Origin: Marivita geojedonensis
GTDB taxonomy: Bacteria; Pseudomonadota; Alphaproteobacteria; Rhodobacterales; Rhodobacteraceae
Length of the DNA stretch: 64,000 nt
Direction of reading: 5' to 3'
NCBI RefSeq assembly: GCF_002115805.1
Contig: NZ_JFKC01000017.1
Coordinates: 18,621 to 82,620, forward strand
The translations under genes were made by a program, and so were the position numbers. The stretch's first letter is position 1. Each line of letters begins with the position of its first letter. Below the pieces are notes generated by a model. It was not told the origin of the DNA. It did no database searches and saw only the letters and a list, made by a program, of their open reading frames with translations. Shown piece after piece: positions 57,592 to 64,000 of the stretch.

Positions 57592-58065
57592 TTATTCGGC
57601 GGCCTGCGCGGTTGTGACCGTCAGTGAGCCGCCAGCCTTCTCAACCGCCTCAATGGCCGATTTGGAAGCGCCGGTGACGTTCAGAGTCACTTTCGCGGTG
57701 ATGTCGCCCTTGGCGAGCACGCGGATGCCGTCCAGCTTGCGACGGACCAGACCGGACGCAACCAGAGCGTCCTCGTCGATGGTGCCTTTCGCATCGAGCT
57801 TGCCGGCGTCGACGAATTTCTGGATCAGACCGAGGTTGACCACGGCAAACGACTTCCGGTTCGGCTTGTTGAAGCCACGCTTCGGAAGACGCTGGTAGAG
57901 CGGCATCTGGCCGCCTTCGTAGCCGGCAATGGCCACACCCGAACGGGATTTCTGACCTTTGATACCACGGCCACCCATCTTACCGAGGCCGGAGCCCGGA
58001 CCACGGCCAACGCGCTTCTTGCGCTTGGTTGCGCCGGGATTGTCGCGCAGTTCATGCAGTTTCAT
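57592..58065 (-). CDS. rplO: 50S ribosomal protein L15
   Basis: 157 residues. The N-terminus [29 protein letters not shown]... and [26 protein letters not shown] are the L15 hallmarks. In the usual cluster it directly follows rpmD; here a sulfotransferase gene and a terminator intervene, and a promoter-like sequence is found upstream. Confidence 0.98.
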   Translation of the reverse strand: MKLHELRDNPGATKRKKRVGRGPGSGLGKMGGRGIKGQKSRSGVAIAGYEGGQMPLYQRLPKRGFNKPNRKSFAVVNLGLIQKFVDAGKLDAKGTIDEDALVASGLVRRKLDGIRVLAKGDITAKVTLNVTGASKSAIEAVEKAGGSLTVTTAQAAE

Positions 58066-58160
58066 ATCGCTTCTCCTTTGCCGGAAACGCCCCCGAAGCG
58101 ATGTGGGACGAACGCGGCTTTTCTTGGTTATGAATCAGGGACCCGTAAGTCCACCGGGGG

Positions 58161-58189
58161 CGTATAGAGGTGTTAGACAGCCTGATCAA
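58161..58189 (-). promoter_or_regulatory. Candidate rplO-secY-adk promoter
   Basis: On the minus strand TTGATC (58184-58189) and TATACG (58161-58166) are 17 bases apart, lying just after the sulfotransferase stop and about 100 bases before the rplO ATG. It would let this essential unit be transcribed despite the terminator after rpmD. Confidence 0.5.
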
Positions 58190-58207
58190 GAGGGCACTGC
58201 GCTGCTT

Positions 58208-58825
58208 TCACGACAAGTCTACACCCTTGGCCGCCATCTTCTCATGGAGGTCCTTGGTCGTGTTGCCGCTTGGATAATCAATGTTCGGTATCGGCACGTC
58301 CAGCCATTTACACAACGGCTGCCATCCGTCACCCAGATTGTGAACCAACAACCGATCCGGAGAGACAGTCGCCAACACATCCTCTACGTTCTTGTTGTAC
58401 ACAGCGATTGCGTGGTCACGATCGCTCGCACGTCCATGAAACACCTGATTGGCAACCAAAAGATGCGCCAATCCATTGGGATCGTCGCCCGTTTGGAGGT
58501 AGCGCAGGAGCGTCTTCTCAAAACTGTCCCACCAGCTTTCAGCAGACCGCATCGTCAGAATCACTTTTGCCTCTGGATAAACGTCAATCAAGGTGCGCCA
58601 ATAGTAGGCAGACGGCCAATCCACGCAGGCCGAATACCCCTCGAACAGCTTTTCCCAATCAGGGGTGCCGCCTTTTGCCAAATCAAGCCAAAGCGGTCGG
58701 AGTGGGGTACCCTCTTCAAGCTCGAACATGTGGTGCGTTGGTCCAACACCGAGAATATTCAGTGCATGTCGCATGGAATCCGTACCGGTGCGACCGAACC
58801 CAGTTCCAATTATCTTTAGCGGCAT
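58208..58825 (-). CDS. Sulfotransferase-family protein inserted in ribosomal cluster
   Basis: 205 residues. The start IGTGFGRTGTDSMRHALNILGVG is the PAPS-binding loop of P-loop sulfotransferases; YPEAKVILTMRSAESWWDSFEKTLL matches the 3'-phosphate binding region. The family is found in roseobacters and may sulfate small molecules or lipids, or act as a P-loop protein of other use. It lies between rpmD and rplO, where bacteria normally have nothing. AT content is higher than in neighbouring ribosomal genes. Confidence 0.82.
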   Translation of the reverse strand: MPLKIIGTGFGRTGTDSMRHALNILGVGPTHHMFELEEGTPLRPLWLDLAKGGTPDWEKLFEGYSACVDWPSAYYWRTLIDVYPEAKVILTMRSAESWWDSFEKTLLRYLQTGDDPNGLAHLLVANQVFHGRASDRDHAIAVYNKNVEDVLATVSPDRLLVHNLGDGWQPLCKWLDVPIPNIDYPSGNTTKDLHEKMAAKGVDLS

Positions 58826-58896
58826 GACAACTCCTATGACGTCGTGTCAGCTGAACCCGACGTCTTAACCTGATTACCAGACTATGCCGAAAAAGA

Positions 58897-58928
58897 GAAA
58901 ACCCCGCCAGCATGCTGGCGGGGTTTTC
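58897..58928. terminator. Strong terminator after rpmD
   Basis: A perfect 32-base palindrome (16-base arms starting GAAAACCCCGCCAGC) lies 23 bases beyond the rpmD stop. On the minus strand it is followed by TCTTTTT. It should end the spc unit before the sulfotransferase gene. Confidence 0.9.
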
Positions 58929-58951
58929 AGAATTCTTCGAAAAAACGAGGC

Positions 58952-59140
58952 TCAGCCGCGCTCTTCGATGATCTCGACCAGGTGCGGGATCTTGTTGACC
59001 ATACCGCGCACTGCGGGGGTGTCTTCAAGCTCGCGGGTCTTGTGCATCTTGTTCAGGCCCAGACCGATCAGCGTCTTGCGCTGGATTTCCGGACGACGGA
59101 TCGGCGAACCGATCTGTTTGACAACGATTGTCTTAGCCAT
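58952..59140 (-). CDS. rpmD: 50S ribosomal protein L30
   Basis: 62 residues, [53 protein letters not shown], the whole being typical of L30. It lies 5 bases after rpsE and is followed by a terminator. Confidence 0.97.
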   Translation of the reverse strand: MAKTIVVKQIGSPIRRPEIQRKTLIGLGLNKMHKTRELEDTPAVRGMVNKIPHLVEIIEERG

Positions 59141-59145
59141 GGTGA

Positions 59146-59727
59146 TCAGGCCTCCTCAGCGACGTGGGCGCTTTCCTGCGGGGCGTCTTCACGCTTGGGC
59201 AGGATGTCGGCCACTTTTTTGCCGCGACGCTGTGCGACGGAACGCGGGCTTGCCTCTTTGGACAGGCCGTCCAGCGTGGCGCGGATCATGTTGTAGGGGT
59301 TCTGCGAGCCGATCGACTTTGCGACGACGTCCTGAACACCCAGCATTTCGAACACGGCACGCATCGGACCACCGGCGATGATACCGGTACCGGTCGGTGC
59401 GGTGCGCATGACCACCTTACCGGCGCCATGACGACCTTCGATGTCGTGGTGCAGCGTGCGGCCTTCGCGCAGCGGCACGCGGATCATCTTGCGCTTGGCC
59501 TGTTCGGTTGCCTTGCGGATGGCCTCGGGGACCTCCTTGGCCTTACCTTTGCCAAAGCCGACGCGGCCTTTCTGGTCGCCCACAACGACGAGGGCTGCGA
59601 AGCCGAAACGCTTACCACCCTTGACGGTCTTGGACACCCGGTTGATCGCCACAAGGCGATCGGCGAATTCCGGGGCTTGCTCTTCGCGGTCGCGGCGGTT
59701 GCCCCGACGGTTTTCACGTTCTGCCAT
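59146..59727 (-). CDS. rpsE: 30S ribosomal protein S5
   Basis: 193 residues: a basic N-terminal extension, then [53 protein letters not shown], the S5 RNA-binding motif, and [29 protein letters not shown]5 is near the mRNA entry and decoding region. The gap to rplR holds alternative hairpins. Confidence 0.98.
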   Translation of the reverse strand: MAERENRRGNRRDREEQAPEFADRLVAINRVSKTVKGGKRFGFAALVVVGDQKGRVGFGKGKAKEVPEAIRKATEQAKRKMIRVPLREGRTLHHDIEGRHGAGKVVMRTAPTGTGIIAGGPMRAVFEMLGVQDVVAKSIGSQNPYNMIRATLDGLSKEASPRSVAQRRGKKVADILPKREDAPQESAHVAEEA

Positions 59728-59831
59728 TTAGGCATCCTTTTCTTTTGTGGGCGCAGTGCCCGTTGTCCAATCCAGGTGAGCCTTTCGGTGCTCCCGGATC
59801 ATCGGGAAGGGATGGCCCTTCCGCAAAGCAA

Positions 59832-59890
59832 GGTGCGTGAGACCACGCACCCTGCACATTCATGCGGCAGGGTGCGTGCATGCACGCACC
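59832..59890 (-). promoter_or_regulatory. Mutually exclusive hairpins between rplR and rpsE
   Basis: Three perfect stems share arms. A: GGTGCGTG (59832-59839) with CACGCACC (59844-59851). B: CACGCACCCTGC (59844-59855) with GCAGGGTGCGTG (59867-59878). C: GGTGCGTGCA (59871-59880) with TGCACGCACC (59881-59890). A and C can form together; B excludes both. This fits an attenuator or switch ahead of rpsE. Confidence 0.55.
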
Positions 59891-59897
59891 GCCACCA

Positions 59898-60254
59898 TCA
59901 GATCTTCAGACCACCTTCGCGGGCTGCGTCGGCCAGAGCCTTGACGCGGCCGTGGAAAAGGAAACCGCCACGGTCGAAATATGCTTCTTCGATCCCGGCT
60001 TTCTTCGCACGCTCGGCAATCGCCGCACCGACCTTCTGGGCGGCTTCGACGTTGTTCTTGCCGCCGGCGAGATCTTTTTCCATGGTCGAGGCCGCTGCGA
60101 GCGTCACGCCACGAACGTCGTCGATCAGCTGAACGCTGATGTTCTTGTTCGAGCGGTGCACGCTCAGGCGCACGCGCCCTGCGTTGACCTTGCGAAGTTT
60201 GTTCCGAACGCGCAGGCGGCGTTTCTGGAACAGCTGTCGTTTACTGTTTGCCAT
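59898..60254 (-). CDS. rplR: 50S ribosomal protein L18
   Basis: 118 residues. [35 protein letters not shown] and the C-terminal [27 protein letters not shown] are L18 signatures; L18 binds 5S rRNA. A 170-base spacer, long for this cluster, precedes rpsE. Confidence 0.98.
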   Translation of the reverse strand: MANSKRQLFQKRRLRVRNKLRKVNAGRVRLSVHRSNKNISVQLIDDVRGVTLAAASTMEKDLAGGKNNVEAAQKVGAAIAERAKKAGIEEAYFDRGGFLFHGRVKALADAAREGGLKI

Positions 60255-60266
60255 TGCCTTCGGTCC

Positions 60267-60800
60267 TTACTTCTTCTTGCCTTCTTTCTGGAAGATGTAT
60301 TCGCCCTTGTAGCGAATGCCTTTGCCCTTGTAGGGCTCGGGCCGACGCCAGTCGCGAATGTTCGCTGCCACCTGGCCCACCAGCTGAGCGTCATGGCCTT
60401 CGACCACGATCTCTGTCTGCTTGGGGCATGTGACGGTCACACCGTCCGGAATTTGAAAATCAACGTCATGCGACAGGCCAAGGTTCAGTTTCAGGACACT
60501 GCCCTGAAGCTGAGCACGGTAACCAACACCCTGGATTTCAAGCTCTTTCTTGAAGGTGTTCGTTACGCCATGCACCATGTTCGCAACCATCGTGCGGGAC
60601 ATGCCCCACTGCTGACGGGCGCGCTTGGATTTACCGCGCGGATCAACCTTGATGACATTGCCTTCCACCGTGATGGTGACATCATCGGTCGCGGTAAAAC
60701 TCTGGGTGCCTTTCGGACCTTTCACTTCGATGGTCTGCCCCGACAGGGATGCAGTCACACCCGAGGGAAGCTCAACCGGCTGTTTGCCAATACGAGACAT
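60267..60800 (-). CDS. rplF: 50S ribosomal protein L6
   Basis: 177 residues: [15 protein letters not shown] start and the C-terminal [24 protein letters not shown] identify L6, which lies near the GTPase centre. It is 12 bases after rpsH and 12 before rplR. Confidence 0.98.
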   Translation of the reverse strand: MSRIGKQPVELPSGVTASLSGQTIEVKGPKGTQSFTATDDVTITVEGNVIKVDPRGKSKRARQQWGMSRTMVANMVHGVTNTFKKELEIQGVGYRAQLQGSVLKLNLGLSHDVDFQIPDGVTVTCPKQTEIVVEGHDAQLVGQVAANIRDWRRPEPYKGKGIRYKGEYIFQKEGKKK

Positions 60801-60812
60801 TTCCAGACCTCC

Positions 60813-61205
60813 TTAGAAGACGGTGCAGAGCACTTCGCCGCCAACGTTCTGGCTGCGGGCGCTTGCATCAGTCATGACGCCTTTGGACGTGGACACGATG
60901 GACACACCCAGACCCTGACGGACCTGCGGGATGTCATCCACACCCAGGTACACACGACGGCCCGGCTTGGATACGCGCTTGAGTTCGCGGATCACGGGGG
61001 TGCCGTCAAAGTACTTCAGGCTGATTTCGAATGCCGGATGGCCGCGCTCGTCCTTGGTTTCTTCGAAACCGCGGATGTAGCCTTCGTCCGCCATCACCGC
61101 GAGAACGCGGGCACGCAGCTTGGACGCCGGTGTCATGGTGGTGGACTTGCCGCGCATCTGGGCGTTGCGGATACGGGTGAGCATATCGCCGATAGGATCG
61201 TTCAT
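60813..61205 (-). CDS. rpsH: 30S ribosomal protein S8
   Basis: 130 residues: [16 protein letters not shown] at the start and [22 protein letters not shown] at the end are diagnostic of S8, the central-domain binder and, in E. coli, the translational repressor of the spc operon. Confidence 0.98.
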   Translation of the reverse strand: MNDPIGDMLTRIRNAQMRGKSTTMTPASKLRARVLAVMADEGYIRGFEETKDERGHPAFEISLKYFDGTPVIRELKRVSKPGRRVYLGVDDIPQVRQGLGVSIVSTSKGVMTDASARSQNVGGEVLCTVF

Positions 61206-61218
61206 ATCTCAGCCCTCC

Positions 61219-61524
61219 TTACCAGCTCGACTTGACCATGCCGGGGGCCTTGCCATTGCTGGCAAGCTCGCGAAGCGCGATCCGGCTGACCTTGAGTTTG
61301 CGATAGTAGGCGTGCGGACGCCCGGTGAGCTGGCAGCGGTTGTGCAGGCGCGAGGGCGCGCTGTTCCGCGGCAGCTTTGCAAGCTTGAGGCGCGCCTTGA
61401 AGCGCTCTTCCATCGGCTTGCTTTCATCGTTCGCGATTTCCTTCAGCTCAGCACGCTTGGCGGCATACTTTTCCACCAGCTTCTGACGCTTCTTTTCGCG
61501 TTCAATCATTGCTTTCTTCGCCAT
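61219..61524 (-). CDS. rpsN: 30S ribosomal protein S14
   Basis: 101 residues: [24 protein letters not shown] and [27 protein letters not shown] identify S14. It is the long form lacking the zinc ribbon Cys pairs. 13 bases after rplE. Confidence 0.98.
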   Translation of the reverse strand: MAKKAMIEREKKRQKLVEKYAAKRAELKEIANDESKPMEERFKARLKLAKLPRNSAPSRLHNRCQLTGRPHAYYRKLKVSRIALRELASNGKAPGMVKSSW

Positions 61525-61537
61525 GGTATCAGTCCCC

Positions 61538-62098
61538 TCAGGCGTTGAACGGCATGTTGAAGTGCTTCAACAGCGCCTTGGCTTCCGCGTCGGTGTTCGC
61601 GGTCGTCGTGATGATGATATCCATGCCCCAAACCTCATCGACCTTGTCGAAGTCGATTTCGGGGAACACGATGTGCTCTTTCATGCCCATGGCGAAGTTG
61701 CCACGGCCGTCGAAAGACGGCTTCACACCGCGGAAGTCGCGGATCCGCGGCATCGCGATGGTGATCAGACGATCGAGGAAGTCGTACATCCGGTCGCCAC
61801 GCAGCGTGACCTTGGCACCCAGCGGCATTTCTTCACGAACGCGGAAGCCCGCGATGGATTTCTTTGCCTTTGTGGTGACGGCCTGCTGACCGGCGATCTT
61901 GGTCAGATCCTCAACAGCGGATTTGGCTTTCTTGCTGTCTTTGACAGCTTCCGCGCCGCAGCCGATGTTCAGAACGATCTTGTCCAGACGCGGGATCATC
62001 ATGTCGTTCTTGTAGCCGAACTCTTCTTTCAGAGCGGCTTTGATCGTGTTCTGGAACTGTGCCTTCAGGCGCGGGGTGTAGGTTGCAGCATCAAGCAT
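61538..62098 (-). CDS. rplE: 50S ribosomal protein L5
   Basis: 186 residues: [21 protein letters not shown] and [29 protein letters not shown] are L5 signatures; L5 binds 5S rRNA. It overlaps rplX by 8 bases. Confidence 0.98.
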   Translation of the reverse strand: MLDAATYTPRLKAQFQNTIKAALKEEFGYKNDMMIPRLDKIVLNIGCGAEAVKDSKKAKSAVEDLTKIAGQQAVTTKAKKSIAGFRVREEMPLGAKVTLRGDRMYDFLDRLITIAMPRIRDFRGVKPSFDGRGNFAMGMKEHIVFPEIDFDKVDEVWGMDIIITTTANTDAEAKALLKHFNMPFNA

Positions 62099-62402
62099 CG
62101 ATCACATCCCCTGTTGTCTTGGCGTAACGGACCTTCTTGTCGCCTTCCATCTTGAAGCCAACGCGGGTCGGTTTGCCGTTCTTGTCGACAATCGCCAGGT
62201 TCGACAGATCGATCGGCATCGCCTTGGGCATACGACCGCCCTGCGATGTCTGGGTCTGACGCTGGTGACGGATCGCCATGTTCACGCCATCGACCACGGC
62301 CTTGCCGGCCTTCGGATCGACGGAGGCAATGGTGCCCGACTTGCCTTTGTCTTTGCCGGCAAGCACAACCACCTTGTCGCCTTTACGGAGTTTCGCAGCC
62401 AT
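62091..62402 (-). CDS. rplX: 50S ribosomal protein L24
   Basis: 103 residues: [24 protein letters not shown] is the KOW motif of L24, an assembly initiator of the large subunit. The start shares a base with the rplN stop and the end overlaps rplE. Confidence 0.98.
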   Translation of the reverse strand: MAAKLRKGDKVVVLAGKDKGKSGTIASVDPKAGKAVVDGVNMAIRHQRQTQTSQGGRMPKAMPIDLSNLAIVDKNGKPTRVGFKMEGDKKVRYAKTTGDVIDA

Positions 62403-62770
62403 TACAGCACCTCCGGAGCAAGCGAGATGATTTTCATGAAGTTCTTGGCGCGCAGCTCACGCACAACCGGTCCGAAGATACGCGTACCGACCGGCTCACC
62501 TGCGTTGTTCAGGATGACGGCAGCGTTGCGGTCAAAACGGATGGCTGTGCCGTCTTCGCGACGGACTTCCTTGGCGGTGCGCACGACGACGGCCTTGCGG
62601 ACGTCACCTTTCTTCACGCGACCGCGCGGGATGGCTTCCTTCACGGACACTACGATGATGTCACCCACCGACGCGTATTTCCGCTTGGACCCACCCAGAA
62701 CCTTGATGCACTGAACACGGCGTGCGCCGCTGTTGTCAGCAACATCCAGATTGGTCTGCATCTGGATCAT
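62402..62770 (-). CDS. rplN: 50S ribosomal protein L14
   Basis: 122 residues: [27 protein letters not shown] and [28 protein letters not shown] identify L14. It lies 77 bases after rpsQ. Confidence 0.98.
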   Translation of the reverse strand: MIQMQTNLDVADNSGARRVQCIKVLGGSKRKYASVGDIIVVSVKEAIPRGRVKKGDVRKAVVVRTAKEVRREDGTAIRFDRNAAVILNNAGEPVGTRIFGPVVRELRAKNFMKIISLAPEVL

Positions 62771-62847
62771 AGATTTTCTCCCGACGTCCCGGACCGCTCA
62801 TGCGAGGCATAGGCCCGGGGGTTTCGTAAATGCCGAAAGGCTATCGC

Positions 62848-63078
62848 TTATTCAGCGATAACCTCCCAACGTTTGGTCTTCGACTTGGGGGCGCATTCCT
62901 GAATGCGGACAACGTCCCCTACTGCGAATTTCTCGGCCTCGTCATGGGCGCGATATTTCTTGGACTTCCGGATCGTCTTCTGAAGAACCGGGTGCTTGAA
63001 GCGACGCTCGACCGAAACGGTGACGGTCTGAGTGTTCGCGGTCGAGGTGACGACACCTTGAAGAATACGCTTGGGCAT
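62848..63078 (-). CDS. rpsQ: 30S ribosomal protein S17
   Basis: 76 residues: [47 protein letters not shown] is S17. It is 15 bases after rpmC. Confidence 0.97.
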   Translation of the reverse strand: MPKRILQGVVTSTANTQTVTVSVERRFKHPVLQKTIRKSKKYRAHDEAEKFAVGDVVRIQECAPKSKTKRWEVIAE

Positions 63079-63093
63079 CTCTGTGGCTCCCTC

Positions 63094-63300
63094 TTACGCG
63101 TCGCTGGCCGCTGCGGCGGCTTTCTGGTTCAGCACGGTGTTGATGCGTGCCACGTTGCGGCGCACCTGACGGATGCGCGCAGTATTCTCGAGCTGGCCGG
63201 TGGCCTGCTGAAAGCGGAGGTTGAAGGCCTCTTTCTTCAGCGCAACAAGCTCATCACGGAGCTGGTCCGGTGTCTTGTCGTTCAGTTCCTTGGCGTTCAT
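63094..63300 (-). CDS. rpmC: 50S ribosomal protein L29
   Basis: 68 residues from the ATG at 63300, with GAAAGGAATGGCG upstream. [57 protein letters not shown] is L29. In the normal cluster rplP lies directly upstream; here instead a 200-base spacer and an AT-rich membrane gene are found. Confidence 0.97.
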   Translation of the reverse strand: MNAKELNDKTPDQLRDELVALKKEAFNLRFQQATGQLENTARIRQVRRNVARINTVLNQKAAAAASDA

Positions 63301-63387
63301 GTCGCCATTCCTTTCTATCAACATCACCGGAGAGCCCCATCGTTGTCGTGGGTCACCCTGATTCCCGGTGGAGGTGGATGAGCGCGC

Positions 63388-63416
63388 CGTATAGGCCGGA
63401 CAGCCCGATGGCGCAA
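63388..63416 (-). promoter_or_regulatory. Candidate promoter of the rpmC unit
   Basis: On the minus strand TTGCGC (63411-63416) and TATACG (63388-63393) are 17 bases apart, about 85 bases before rpmC. The same -10 word as the rplO candidate. It would drive the spc unit after separation from rplP. Confidence 0.45.
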
Positions 63417-63503
63417 CCCCTTTGTTTTCAAGGTCACGCACACTGGTAAGGAGATAGAAAACACCAAACTATGAAGTGCTCGAAAGCGAGGCTACTCAGC
63501 AAT

Positions 63504-64000
63504 CTACGCTGAATGTACTAGTTTAATTGCAGAGTAGCAAAACATGATTAACCACAGCATCCCGATGGCGCCGGGCAAGACAACAGACGAGGACTTGCCT
63601 CGAACACCGATTCCTTCATTGGAGCCGCCACCTTTTATTGCTGGCAATAGTCCGGCAGGATCGACCACGTCTCGAACTCCCAACTCAGGTACACGACCTT
63701 CATCGTCATAATAGGGCTTCGACCATTTCGCTGCAGCTTTGTTTATCGCGGCGTCCGCTGCTTCGACACTTACAATTGTAGTGATCGACGCCGCAATTCC
63801 AATGAGAGAGAAAAGTATAAAAATGTACTCTATTGGAAAATCCAAATCGCTAGACATTTTGGGAAGCGTGAGCGCCAATGAGGTGAATAAAAAGGCTTGA
63901 AGAGTTACAAACCAAGAGGTTCGGAAGTTGATTAAAGTATCCTCATGGACCACTTTTTCTCTATATAGCTGATAAATCTGAATTGACTCAGGCTCTAGGG
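63504..64000 (-). CDS. AT-rich membrane protein gene, cut by right edge
   Basis: Open in frame from the stop at 63504 to the window edge (about 165 residues); a GTG at 63953 is an internal possibility, but the frame upstream still reads as protein (ESIQIYQLYREKVV), so the true start is outside. Motif VHEDTLINFRTSW is followed by two transmembrane helices, a soluble loop (about 100-145) and one C-terminal helix (VVLPGAIGMLWLIMFCYSAI). The family is not recognised. Clearly lower GC than the ribosomal genes, suggesting transfer. Confidence 0.7.
   Translation of the reverse strand, partial: LEPESIQIYQLYREKVVHEDTLINFRTSWFVTLQAFLFTSLALTLPKMSSDLDFPIEYIFILFSLIGIAASITTIVSVEAADAAINKAAAKWSKPYYDDEGRVPELGVRDVVDPAGLLPAIKGGGSNEGIGVRGKSSSVVLPGAIGMLWLIMFCYSAIKLVHSA

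Overview
The window is a high-GC, gene-dense chromosomal segment of an alphaproteobacterium, most likely a marine Rhodobacterales (Roseobacter-type) bacterium. The pointers are a soxW-V-S-R-T cluster end, the tolQRAB-pal-cpoB-tilS-ftsH block, divergent hemE/hemC, ThyX instead of ThyA, an LdtR-type MarR regulator, and the S10/spc/alpha ribosomal cluster. No tRNA or rRNA gene was found. The only classical RNA gene is the small SRP RNA (ffs, about 37318-37418).

Layout. 1-3269: edge of a sulfur-oxidation (sox) locus, with soxW (cut by the left edge) and soxV divergent from soxS-soxR-soxT. 3414-8252: Hint-domain protein, SH3-domain protein, 2-hydroxyacid dehydrogenase, PdeM-like phosphoesterase, thioesterase and agmatinase-type ureohydrolase. 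8278-10987: C1-folate genes folD and fhs. 11136-12323: MOSC protein and an unknown. 12479-20951: cell-envelope Tol-Pal operon reading into tilS and ftsH, preceded upstream by ybgC and ruvCAB (21069-24362). 24480-29896: small membrane proteins, prmA, and a divergent MFS/YeeE pair whose shared promoter region carries two FNR-type boxes. 29937-39626: ABC exporter, EamA transporter, hemE/hemC with a PpsR-like site, nudC, ffs, and a degenerate inositol-monophosphatase homologue. 39805-50271: YHS protein, thyX, a lipoprotein/Slam-like outer-membrane pair, gloA, ldtR, sdhE, an aspartate aminotransferase and parE.

50290-52664 is the most accessory-looking segment. It holds a RusA-type resolvase, a PD-(D/E)XK-HEPN fusion protein, the second copy of a dispersed repeat, about 550 bases very rich in perfect hairpins with no convincing gene, and an orphan PAAR-like (DUF4150-type) protein.

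52737-63300 is the ribosomal protein cluster on the minus strand (rpmC to rplQ, with secY, adk and rpoA). It is interrupted: a sulfotransferase gene with a strong terminator in front of it sits between rpmD and rplO, and an AT-rich membrane-protein gene (running off the right edge) lies where rplP would be expected next to rpmC. Plausible promoters lie at each break, so the usually continuous cluster seems to be split into separate units.

The strongest leads are the split ribosomal operon, the mutually exclusive hairpins between rplR and rpsE, the nuclease/HEPN pair with its structured neighbour, the lipoprotein/Slam-like pair, the apparent pseudoenzyme at 38835-39626, the paired FNR boxes, and the two-copy repeat.
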